Source: Bdellovibrionales bacterium RBG_16_40_8
GTDB lineage: Bacteria > Bdellovibrionota > Bdellovibrionia > Bdellovibrionales > UBA1609
Reading direction: 5' to 3'
Length of the DNA: 6,254 nucleotides
Assembly (NCBI GenBank): GCA_001769925.1
Contig: MEPT01000014.1
Location: 10,360-16,613, forward strand
Position numbers and translations under genes: made by a program. Shown here in pieces: positions 1-5,718 of the stretch (its first letter is position 1; each line of letters begins with the position of its first letter). A model generated the notes under the pieces. That model was not told the origin of the DNA and ran no database searches. It saw nothing but the letters and a program-made list of their open reading frames with translations.

Positions 1-1
1 T

Positions 2-193
2 GATGAGCGCGCGCTGTCTACCGGTGAGAAACTGATCGCCATCATTGATGAAATTAAGGATAAGGCTGCATCCAAAGTCATTTTACTTGATGAGTGGGAT
101 GCGAATTTGGATCAAGAGAATACAAATAATGTTAATAAGAAAATTGATGGACTGTCGCTTTCGGCCTGTGTTTTCGAAGTGCGACATCACTAG
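2..193 (+). CDS. ABC transporter ATP-binding domain, C-terminal end (5' truncated by window edge)
   Basis: The last 63 codons of an ABC ATPase are visible, read in frame from position 2 to a TAG stop at 191-193. An ABC signature-like motif LSTGEK lies at visible residues 5-10. A Walker B strand VILLDE (26-31) ends in the expected catalytic Glu31. A D-loop ANLD follows at 34-37, and the closing EVRHH (59-63) supplies the H-loop histidine. In this family these elements hydrolyse ATP to drive transport. The permease part and Walker A must lie to the left, so the substrate and direction of transport cannot be told. The protein stops right at the H-loop, whereas most ABC domains continue for some 20-30 residues. 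The tail may therefore be naturally short or trimmed next to the decayed region that follows. The gene runs convergently to the minus-strand operon. The ATPase identity is fairly sure; an exporter role is only a guess. Confidence 0.8.
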   Translation, partial: DERALSTGEKLIAIIDEIKDKAASKVILLDEWDANLDQENTNNVNKKIDGLSLSACVFEVRHH

Positions 194-243
194 GTGAGAT
201 CTTGCGCGAGTTCATGTCGCCAGCGTGCCCATGCCGTTGAGGT

Positions 244-372
244 TTACGCCGAAAGCTTTTTCTTTAGTCGTTCGACTTCATTTTCAAGACGATCGAGACG
301 TGATCCTTCAGTTTTTTTGTCACTTACGGAGTCACGGAGTAGTCTATTTAAAAGAGTTTGGGATTGGACACG
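244..372 (-). pseudogene. C-terminal remnant of a BrnA/CopG-like (RHH) antitoxin
   Basis: About 42 codons, ending in TAA at 244-246, resemble the tail of ribbon-helix-helix antitoxins. The stretch SQTLLNRLLRD matches the second RHH helix pattern ('YQTLINxLLR') found in BrnA/CopG antitoxins. It is followed by a charged heptad-like helix, RLDRLENEVERLKKKL, that could be a coiled coil. The beta-strand and first helix that bind DNA are absent. Going upstream in this frame, the DNA instead belongs to the neighbouring toxin remnant in another frame, so any start codon there (an ATG at 451-453) would give a spurious N-terminus. The order toxin then antitoxin on one strand is the BrnT-BrnA order. I infer a deletion that removed the toxin C-terminus and the antitoxin N-terminus. 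Assignment rests on a short motif and is moderate at best. Confidence 0.45.
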
Positions 373-560
373 CAACCAATGATGCGGACTTTCGGGCCGC
401 GCATCGTAAACCAAGTGGTGAGTAATCTGCTGGATTTTGTTTGGCCAACCCAATAAAAGCGTGCTTCATGGGCCGAGTGTTTTCTATCAACCAATTGAAC
501 ACCTTGTGGATCACTAAAGCATTCAACAGCCTCACTAAAACTGCACCCATGTTCCCAGGT
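348..560 (-). pseudogene. brnT: Degenerate BrnT-type ribonuclease toxin fragment
   Basis: This minus-strand frame is open for 70 codons between a TGA at 561-563 and a TAA at 348-350. It reads like the BrnT (DUF497) toxin core. WEHGCSFSEAVECFSDP matches the family pattern 'KHGVSFEEAxxvFxDP'. RKHSAHEARFYWVGQ matches 'RHSxxEeRfxxiG', and KVRIIG matches the beta-strand usually written 'RIISAR'. BrnT proteins are roughly 90-100-residue RelE-fold RNases that halt translation and are neutralised by BrnA. Here the first 15-20 residues are cut off by an in-frame TGA with no ATG, GTG or TTG directly after it. The C-terminus after RIIG does not continue into the usual 'AR.A...E...Y' segment. The frame overlaps an antitoxin-like frame at its 3' end, so I read it as a dead toxin-antitoxin module with N-terminal damage and an internal deletion. 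The family call is fairly good. Whether it is truly inactive is inferred. Confidence 0.6.
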
Positions 561-584
561 TCAGGAGAATTCAGTAGAAATCGA

Positions 585-605
585 TAGCGCTTGCAAAGAG
601 CGCTA
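585..605. repeat. Perfect 7-bp inverted repeat (hairpin) between operon end and BrnT remnant
   Basis: TAGCGCT (585-591) and AGCGCTA (599-605) are perfectly complementary around a 7-nt loop, TGCAAAG. The element lies about 75 nt past the methyltransferase stop and just upstream of the BrnT remnant. It could be a transcription terminator for the minus-strand operon, but only a weak T-rich stretch follows in that direction. It could also be an operator of the old toxin-antitoxin module, since RHH antitoxins bind inverted repeats in their own promoter. The structure is certain; its role is not. Confidence 0.5.
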
Positions 606-624
606 GAACAGCCCTCCTCCGCTA

Positions 625-642
625 CCAAATTTTAAATTTTGG
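625..642. repeat. AT-rich near-palindrome, CC(A/T)14GG
   Basis: CCAAATTTTAAATTTTGG equals its own reverse complement except at one symmetric pair of positions, and it also contains the 7-mer AAATTTT twice in tandem. It lies in the gap between the methyltransferase stop and the toxin remnant. It could be an AT-rich protein-binding or promoter-like site, or simple compositional bias. No function can be assigned. Confidence 0.3.
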
Positions 643-679
643 GGTTCTCATCACGCAAATTGCGAGAAACGTGCGGTAG

Positions 680-1555
680 TTATTTGCAAACAATACCGAA
701 GGCCGCATTATCATATTGAGTTGCATAAGCAACTTGATGCCCAAGTTGCTTGAAAAACATCTCAGCTTTTTCTAAAGAGTTTGGCTTGAGAGTCTCTAGC
801 AATAGAACATCAGACTTGATTTCTTCTAAATAGTAACGGCAAGATACGCGACTTGTTTTGTGGTCATATTCAGTAGGATGAAACTTACCGGCTAAGTCTT
901 TAATTAGGCCGATATTTTTCGCATATCTTAAGCTGCCCGTAATAAATTCTCTAAAACTTGATTGATCGTACTCGGCACATATTTTTTCTGAATCAGTTCC
1001 AATTGAATCCAAATTGAAGAGTGCTAAATCACCTGGTCTCATCACTTTTCGTAAATTGACCGGAACAACGCCGCTTGCAAGTAAGGTTCCTTCGCCAGTC
1101 GCAATGTAAACATTTTTGTAGTTGGTGGGGCAGTTAGCAGCGAATTTAATCAAATCAACATCTCTTTCAACATCAAGAAGATGAGTGCTGTATTTGATAT
1201 TACATGCGTTGAATGAATCATTCATTTTTAATTTCAAATCACTGAGCATAGATTCGCTTATATCAATAGCATTATATTGATCCCCACGTGTAGCGTTTAA
1301 ATATTTCAGAATATGTGGCACTTCAATGCCGTTGCCGGGGCCTATATGTAAAACGTTAATTGGTGAATTTTTACTTAAATCCATAGCAACTATTAGTAAA
1401 CGTTCTAGAACTGAAATTTCACGAGAGCCGACCTGAAAACTTTTATCACCGCGCATCTTATTCCAGGCTGCCGCACCCGCATCACCTACGTAACAGAATT
1501 TTAAAATTGACTGATAATTGTAAAGTCTAGACTTAAATTCAGATAATTGATCCAC
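680..1555 (-). CDS. EgtD-like SAM-dependent methyltransferase (Methyltransf_33-type)
   Basis: A 291-residue cytosolic protein, the last gene of the operon. The SAM-binding loop is clear: VLHIGPGNGIE (residues 68-78) is motif I, and AIDIS (96-100) is the acidic motif II that contacts the SAM ribose. IATGEGTLLA (151-160), then a PGDLALFNLD strand (174-183), sit where EgtD-family enzymes carry their 'GSTIGN' loop and following strand. EgtD trimethylates the alpha-amino group of histidine in ergothioneine synthesis and is about 320 residues long. Here the loop Asn that contacts histidine is not evident and no EgtB is visible, so the acceptor is probably another amino acid or peptide amine. The start is GTG at 1553-1555, one base after the kinase stop, with AGGG about 8 nt upstream, so translation is likely coupled. 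The methyltransferase fold is secure. The EgtD relationship is probable and the substrate unknown. Methylation of the ATP-grasp product is a reasonable guess. Confidence 0.75.
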   Translation of the reverse strand: MDQLSEFKSRLYNYQSILKFCYVGDAGAAAWNKMRGDKSFQVGSREISVLERLLIVAMDLSKNSPINVLHIGPGNGIEVPHILKYLNATRGDQYNAIDISESMLSDLKLKMNDSFNACNIKYSTHLLDVERDVDLIKFAANCPTNYKNVYIATGEGTLLASGVVPVNLRKVMRPGDLALFNLDSIGTDSEKICAEYDQSSFREFITGSLRYAKNIGLIKDLAGKFHPTEYDHKTSRVSCRYYLEEIKSDVLLLETLKPNSLEKAEMFFKQLGHQVAYATQYDNAAFGIVCK

Positions 1556-1556
1556 T

Positions 1557-3689
1557 TTATGTGCCCTGCCGGTCTATTTGAGCTGATGTATTAGTTGGGA
1601 TAGTCTTAAATGGTGGCTCTTTACCTACGACGCGAATATAGGGTTTATCTAAAAACTGAGAATATTCAAAGCCCGTAGTCAAGAACGTATTTATAAATCC
1701 AAATTCTAAAATCTGCGGTATTAAATTTTCACCTCTCTGATCATCTCCCAAGTCTGAGTCAATATAAACGGGTGATGTCATGTCAATATTGAGTCGGTCT
1801 GAATAGAAGGCTTGATAACTCTTGTAGCAAACAATATTTAGCTTGCAATCGTTTGCGGCCATTTGCCAAACAGCATGTACCAGCAAATCGTCATCAATTA
1901 AAACAGCATCATATTTCGCTTTAGTGCTTTTTGGGCTTACTTGCTCACCAGCCTTTGCACATATTATGGGTACTATAGGTGCTAGAACTTTGGGGATTAA
2001 CTTAATATCATCTTGAGCGCAGAGCTTTTGAACTTTAGCATCATCGAAACGACTGGTGACTAGTGTAGATCTGTGAATTACATTTGCGGATTTAATTAGA
2101 TCGGCACCCGTTGTTTTGAAGCCTTTTAGTTCATAATCACATAAGAAAATGGTTTGAAAGGACTCACTGTATGAATCGGAAATCCAAGAATTAAATTCAT
2201 CTGGGGTGTTGAGGTGAACAACATTTAAATGTTTATATTCAATAAATCTTTTATTCCATAAGCCATGTATTGAGGGGTCATCATCCAAAATTACAACGGT
2301 GCGAATATTATCTAAATTTATACATGGGGTAAACCAGCGGAGAGGCTCGCATAGTGGCAAACTTAGAGTAACTGTAGTGCCATGCCCATATGTAGAGTTT
2401 ATTTTAAATAATCCACCCCAGGCTTGTACTTTGGATTTTGTATGATGGAGCCCGAGTCCTGAGCCCTCAGGTTTATCGAATGAGATGCCGCGGTCGCCAA
2501 TAACAGCCAATATCTCGGGGGGTATGCCAGTGCCATTGTCAATTACGTCAATGCATGCATTATTCTGGCAACGATATAACTTAATAATTATAGTCCCGGT
2601 ATCGTGGAGGGCTTCTATTGAGTTATTCACTAGATTTGATATAATTCTCGCAAGTTCCACTGGTTGCACATTTGCGAACAATCCATACGCCGTTGAATCG
2701 AAATCAGATCTAATTTCAATATCGACCTTGTGTCTGAAGGTTAATCGTTTTTCACTAGTAATTGACTCAATAACGCTAGAAAGCAAGGTTTGCGAACGCG
2801 TGTCATCTAATTCATTTTTTTGTGTCAAAACATGTGTATTCTTTTTGTTATGGGCAACAAGTTCGTTTGCGATATCACGAATCCGATTTATAGATTGCCT
2901 TAACAATACGCGAACCTCTTCAGGTAAACTTGATAACTCTCTCTCAATTACACCTAGAGCAGTTAGTGGTGACCGAATATCATGCGCGACTTGAGCGGCT
3001 ATTTCCCAGCCCGCAGCCTGAGTTTTCAACTCAATGGTGCTTTTAAATAAATTTGTTATATCTAATGCAAACTGTTTTATTTCACCGGTAGCTTTAATGT
3101 TGCTAGATTTAATTTCAATGCCATTGTTATAGTCCTTAAATTGTTGGGCAAGAGCAATAAGCGGAGTATGTATATTTTCTAGAATATATTTTTGGGAGTA
3201 TAGGAGCATTAGGCAAAAAACTATGCCGAGTATAAATATTATTGGAATTAATTCTCCGGCATACTGAAGCTTTTTAGATATTGCGACCTGATCTAAAGTC
3301 ACAGTAACTAAATAACTGTTCGTCTCATTTGGATTAAGTGCAAGTTCTAAGTCATGGGATTGTCTTTGTGAATTAAATGTATCATTTCTTATCAATTTAA
3401 TTTCTTTAATGGGGTAGTTGCTTTTAAACTTTTCTAAATCTAAGTTTAATGAATCCTCTAGGCCAACTAAGTGCCAGGCTAGCCATTTATCTACATTAGG
3501 TTGAACGGCGACTTGAATCTCATCACGAGCTAATTTGGTGGCCGAGGTGAGTTTAAGCCTATAGCTATAAAATGAAACTCCAATAACTAATGCCATTCCT
3601 GCAATCAATAATAAAAACTGAAACATTAGTAATCGTCTTAGAATTGGAAATCGTGTGCTTGGTATTAAATTTTTATTAATTAATCTCAC
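1557..3689 (-). CDS. Membrane hybrid sensor histidine kinase with two C-terminal receiver domains
   Basis: This 710-residue inner-membrane protein has two membrane segments (about 21-43 and 147-165) flanking a roughly 100-residue periplasmic sensor. A linker leads to a HisKA helix with AAQVAHDIRSPL, phosphoacceptor His236. The ATPase domain shows N-box SNLVNNS (351-357), G1 box DNGTGIP (384-390), an F-box-like GISF, and G2 box GSGLGL (409-414). Receiver 1 (about 463-578) has acidic residues 469-471, phospho-Asp518, Thr545 and Lys567. Receiver 2 (about 592-695) has acidic residues 599-601, probable phospho-Asp644, Thr671/672 and Lys690. Both look active. There is no HPt or DNA-binding domain, so phosphate must pass to a separate protein or the receivers act locally. 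The start is GTG at 3687-3689, overlapping the binding-protein stop as GTGA, with GAGG 7 nt upstream. The signal is likely sensed through the co-encoded periplasmic binding protein, as in LuxQ or TorS. The kinase call is very sure; the ligand is unknown. Confidence 0.93.
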   Translation of the reverse strand: MRLINKNLIPSTRFPILRRLLMFQFLLLIAGMALVIGVSFYSYRLKLTSATKLARDEIQVAVQPNVDKWLAWHLVGLEDSLNLDLEKFKSNYPIKEIKLIRNDTFNSQRQSHDLELALNPNETNSYLVTVTLDQVAISKKLQYAGELIPIIFILGIVFCLMLLYSQKYILENIHTPLIALAQQFKDYNNGIEIKSSNIKATGEIKQFALDITNLFKSTIELKTQAAGWEIAAQVAHDIRSPLTALGVIERELSSLPEEVRVLLRQSINRIRDIANELVAHNKKNTHVLTQKNELDDTRSQTLLSSVIESITSEKRLTFRHKVDIEIRSDFDSTAYGLFANVQPVELARIISNLVNNSIEALHDTGTIIIKLYRCQNNACIDVIDNGTGIPPEILAVIGDRGISFDKPEGSGLGLHHTKSKVQAWGGLFKINSTYGHGTTVTLSLPLCEPLRWFTPCINLDNIRTVVILDDDPSIHGLWNKRFIEYKHLNVVHLNTPDEFNSWISDSYSESFQTIFLCDYELKGFKTTGADLIKSANVIHRSTLVTSRFDDAKVQKLCAQDDIKLIPKVLAPIVPIICAKAGEQVSPKSTKAKYDAVLIDDDLLVHAVWQMAANDCKLNIVCYKSYQAFYSDRLNIDMTSPVYIDSDLGDDQRGENLIPQILEFGFINTFLTTGFEYSQFLDKPYIRVVGKEPPFKTIPTNTSAQIDRQGT

Positions 3690-4804
3690 TGTTCAACCTC
3701 TACGAAGTCATTTTTAGTAAATTTAACCATATGAATCCGGCGATCGCTATGACCGCCATTGGCATCAAAGCACAAGCGACCCGCGCTGGTGTTGTCGAAG
3801 CAGACATTGGATTGAAATGCCTTAAGCATATTTTCTCGAGTACGCGGTTCCGTGACTCTTTTCATAACAGTGGCGATTGCAACTCCCACATCATAGCCAT
3901 AACCCATTTCACTAGTTGATTTTCTTCCATAGAATTTAATTACATTCTTTTCAAAGGTCTGCCAGGCTTTGGACAATTTAGACCATGGAGTCGCGCTGTA
4001 GAATGGCGATTTGCGTTTTGTTATAAATCGGCGAATGTACTCAATATCACCAGCGTTCCAAGATGAATTTGTTATAATCGGCAAATCAACTTTTGTTTGC
4101 TCAAGTTGATCCATTATCTTTGCACTTTCATCTGGATATGAGGTTAAAACGATGTATTTAATTTTACCAGTCTTGAGCATATTAATGTATTTGTCAGATA
4201 ATTGCTGTGTCGAGCTTAAGCTAGCGTATTCAAGATTGAGCTTGTAACGAACTTCTTCAGTTGTTATTTTTTTAATTACGGTTTCTTGGTTTTTAGAGAA
4301 AACAGCATCTGGGTTGCTGATTACGAGTCCCGTGTCCATTTCAAAATTCTTTTTAATAAATTCAATCATAATCTTAACTGACAGTGACATAGATTCACCT
4401 GTTGAAAATACCATGGGGCCGAAGTCAGCTAATGCAGAATGACCCGAGCCAGCAGTTAAGCTAATTATTTTGTTCTCTTTTGCTAAGCGCGCAGCAAGTA
4501 ATGCTTCGTGACTTGTTGGGAATCCAACTAAAGCAACTATATTTTTATTGCTTATTAATTTCATGGCAGCAGTATCGGCGCCCATTTGTGAGCCATCAGC
4601 AACTTTTTCTACTTGTACATATTTTTTTGCAGCATCTTTACCGAGGATTGAATCAAATCCGACCTCAAATCCCATATAAAAAAGCTCTTGGTTTTTAGCT
4701 GGGAGGACGGCGTCAGAGTAACCGTAACCAATAATTTTATTATCTGCTGCAGCTACGTTGTAAGAGCAGAGAATTGTCAGGGTGAAATATGTTATTCTAT
4801 GCAT
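3686..4804 (-). CDS. Periplasmic type I substrate-binding protein (LivJ/Peripla_BP_6-like), probable sensor partner
   Basis: A 372-residue exported protein. An N-terminal signal peptide (residues 1-20, hydrophobic core TYFTLTILCSY, cleavage likely after the VAAA at 17-20) predicts a periplasmic location. Cys13 lacks a lipobox, so it is not a lipoprotein. The body follows the two-lobed LivJ/AmiC fold. IVALVGFPTSHEALLAARLA (89-108) matches the family's 'viGp.sS..a.aaa..a', then IISLTAGSGHS (113-123) and later YIVLTSYPDE (217-226). EMGYGYDVGVAIATVM (299-314) matches the late 'GYDa..lla' helix. Cys335 and Cys345 could form a disulfide. Such proteins bind amino acids or related small molecules. 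No ABC permease or ATPase lies in the operon, and the gene overlaps the sensor kinase, so it probably presents a ligand to the kinase rather than to an importer. The ATG at 4802-4804 has a strong AGGAG 7 nt upstream and overlaps the exporter gene by 13 nt. Confidence 0.85.
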   Translation of the reverse strand: MHRITYFTLTILCSYNVAAADNKIIGYGYSDAVLPAKNQELFYMGFEVGFDSILGKDAAKKYVQVEKVADGSQMGADTAAMKLISNKNIVALVGFPTSHEALLAARLAKENKIISLTAGSGHSALADFGPMVFSTGESMSLSVKIMIEFIKKNFEMDTGLVISNPDAVFSKNQETVIKKITTEEVRYKLNLEYASLSSTQQLSDKYINMLKTGKIKYIVLTSYPDESAKIMDQLEQTKVDLPIITNSSWNAGDIEYIRRFITKRKSPFYSATPWSKLSKAWQTFEKNVIKFYGRKSTSEMGYGYDVGVAIATVMKRVTEPRTRENMLKAFQSNVCFDNTSAGRLCFDANGGHSDRRIHMVKFTKNDFVEVEQ

Positions 4805-5718
4805 TTTTTTTCTCCTAATTTTAGAGTTGAAGTTTTATTAGCTGTGAGTGTGAGTACTGCAAGTGAGCATGTAGCAATAGTACATATAATAAACCACATA
4901 TTTAATGGTTGCTCTTGATAAATGCTTTTAAAGACTATGGCAAAAGCTGGGGCCAACATAGATATGGTTGTTATCAAAAATGGCGAATGCATTTGTAATG
5001 CGTAATGCAAGAATACAAACGGCAAGAGGCCGCACACTAATGAATAGAACGTAAACTGACCCCAGCTGACTAGTTGTAAATGACCAAATTCAGCTAAAAA
5101 ATTGGTTTTTGTAAATGGTAACATTATTATTGCGCCAATCAAAAACTGTACGGCTAATGGCAGTAGGGGAGAGGACTCTTTCACTTTTGCTTTATAATAA
5201 ATAGTATGAAAGGCAAACCCAGATATTGCGATGAGCATTTCAATATGTCCGGTGCCAAATCCTGAAAATCTGTCGGTTGAATATATCGTTAATGTATAAA
5301 TATTTAAAGCGCAAGCTAGAAGTCCTAATGCGAGGCTTAATGTATTCACATTCGATATTTTGAATATCTTATTAAAGAATAATATTATTATTGGTAAAAA
5401 TGATGCTACTAATATTGCTTCGAATGGTGAAATGGATAGGAGAGCTTTAGAGCTGTAATAATAGTAAATTGTTCTGCCGCTAATAGCGAGAATTGCTTGG
5501 TCAATCCACCAGCAAGTTGAGGTTTTAGCAATAGTCTGGAGAGGTTTTCTGCTAAATACCAGGAAGTATATTAATAGCAAAACTCCAACAATCGCGGTGC
5601 GAGATATACTAAGAGAGTACGGAGAAAGTTGCAAAACTAAAACGCCGCCTAGCAGCCAACTAAGGGAGGTAAAAACTGGTATTAAATAAACCATTAAGAG
5701 ATTAGCCATTGGGTTCAT
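4792..5718 (-). CDS. DMT-superfamily (EamA-type) membrane transporter, probable metabolite exporter
   Basis: A 308-residue, very hydrophobic protein with about ten predicted membrane helices (roughly 7-30, 39-56, 70-90, 98-116, 124-145, 158-175, 183-201, 220-241, 246-265, 273-292). It shows the internal duplication of EamA proteins. SPFEAILVASFLPIIILFF (97-115) in the first half and SPFLITTISMLAPAFAIVF (245-263) in the second are the equivalent helices with the conserved Pro. The second copy is followed by YQEQPL, the usual Glu-containing turn, while the first copy lacks that Glu. EamA proteins commonly export amino acids, dipeptides or other small metabolites across the inner membrane. Its ATG at 5716-5718 overlaps the ligase stop as ATGA, so the two products are made together, which suggests export of the ligase product. 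A second in-frame ATG three codons on (5707-5709) is an alternative start. Substrate and direction are inferred from family and neighbours only. Confidence 0.85.
   Translation of the reverse strand: MNPMANLLMVYLIPVFTSLSWLLGGVLVLQLSPYSLSISRTAIVGVLLLIYFLVFSRKPLQTIAKTSTCWWIDQAILAISGRTIYYYYSSKALLSISPFEAILVASFLPIIILFFNKIFKISNVNTLSLALGLLACALNIYTLTIYSTDRFSGFGTGHIEMLIAISGFAFHTIYYKAKVKESSPLLPLAVQFLIGAIIMLPFTKTNFLAEFGHLQLVSWGQFTFYSLVCGLLPFVFLHYALQMHSPFLITTISMLAPAFAIVFKSIYQEQPLNMWFIICTIATCSLAVLTLTANKTSTLKLGEKKCIE
4812..4816 (-). promoter_or_regulatory. Strong ribosome binding site of the periplasmic binding protein gene
   Basis: AGGAG on the minus strand lies 7 nt upstream of the ATG at 4802-4804, separated by an all-A spacer, inside the last codons of the exporter gene. 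It is the best Shine-Dalgarno match in the operon and fixes the start of the binding protein. It suggests that this protein is made in excess over its neighbours, as expected for a soluble periplasmic partner of a membrane kinase. Confidence 0.7.

Larger units (their letters stand above)
194..679. other. 486-nt stretch with no intact gene; decayed toxin-antitoxin locus
   Basis: This stretch separates the convergent ABC ATPase and the minus-strand operon. Apart from the BrnT-like and antitoxin-like remnants and the two symmetric elements listed separately, I see no tRNA, rRNA, CRISPR or insertion-sequence ends. Several short open frames exist here on both strands, but none has a recognisable product with an intact start and end. 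The whole stretch looks like a graveyard of a small mobile toxin-antitoxin module. Confidence 0.6.

Noticed and set aside
181..220. Inverted repeat GCGACAT (181-187) / ATGTCGC (214-220) as a terminator of the ABC gene
   Set aside because: The arms are 7 bp with a 26-nt interior and no T-tract follows. One arm lies in the coding end of the gene. Chance is plausible.
194..425. Two short plus-strand open frames after the ABC ATPase
   Set aside because: They lie opposite the antitoxin remnant, have no recognisable domain and no good ribosome binding site.
344..628. 94-codon minus-strand open frame in the decayed region
   Set aside because: It overlaps the BrnT-like frame over its whole conserved part and shows no family pattern itself. 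The homology is in the other frame.
645..670. Imperfect hairpin around CGCAAATTGCG as the operon terminator
   Set aside because: The central palindrome has almost no loop, the outer arms pair only five bases and no U-tract follows.
680..1555. Ergothioneine biosynthesis (egtD) as a firm gene name
   Set aside because: The family resemblance is real, but the histidine-contacting loop is changed and no egtB neighbour is visible, so the symbol would over-claim.
2485..2994. 169-codon plus-strand open frame
   Set aside because: It is antisense to the most conserved part of the kinase (His box to G1 box) and has no independent motif.
3686..4804. Component of a branched-chain amino-acid ABC importer
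   Set aside because: No permease or ATPase genes are in the operon, and the gene overlaps a sensor kinase. The ABC tail at the left edge is on the other strand and distant.
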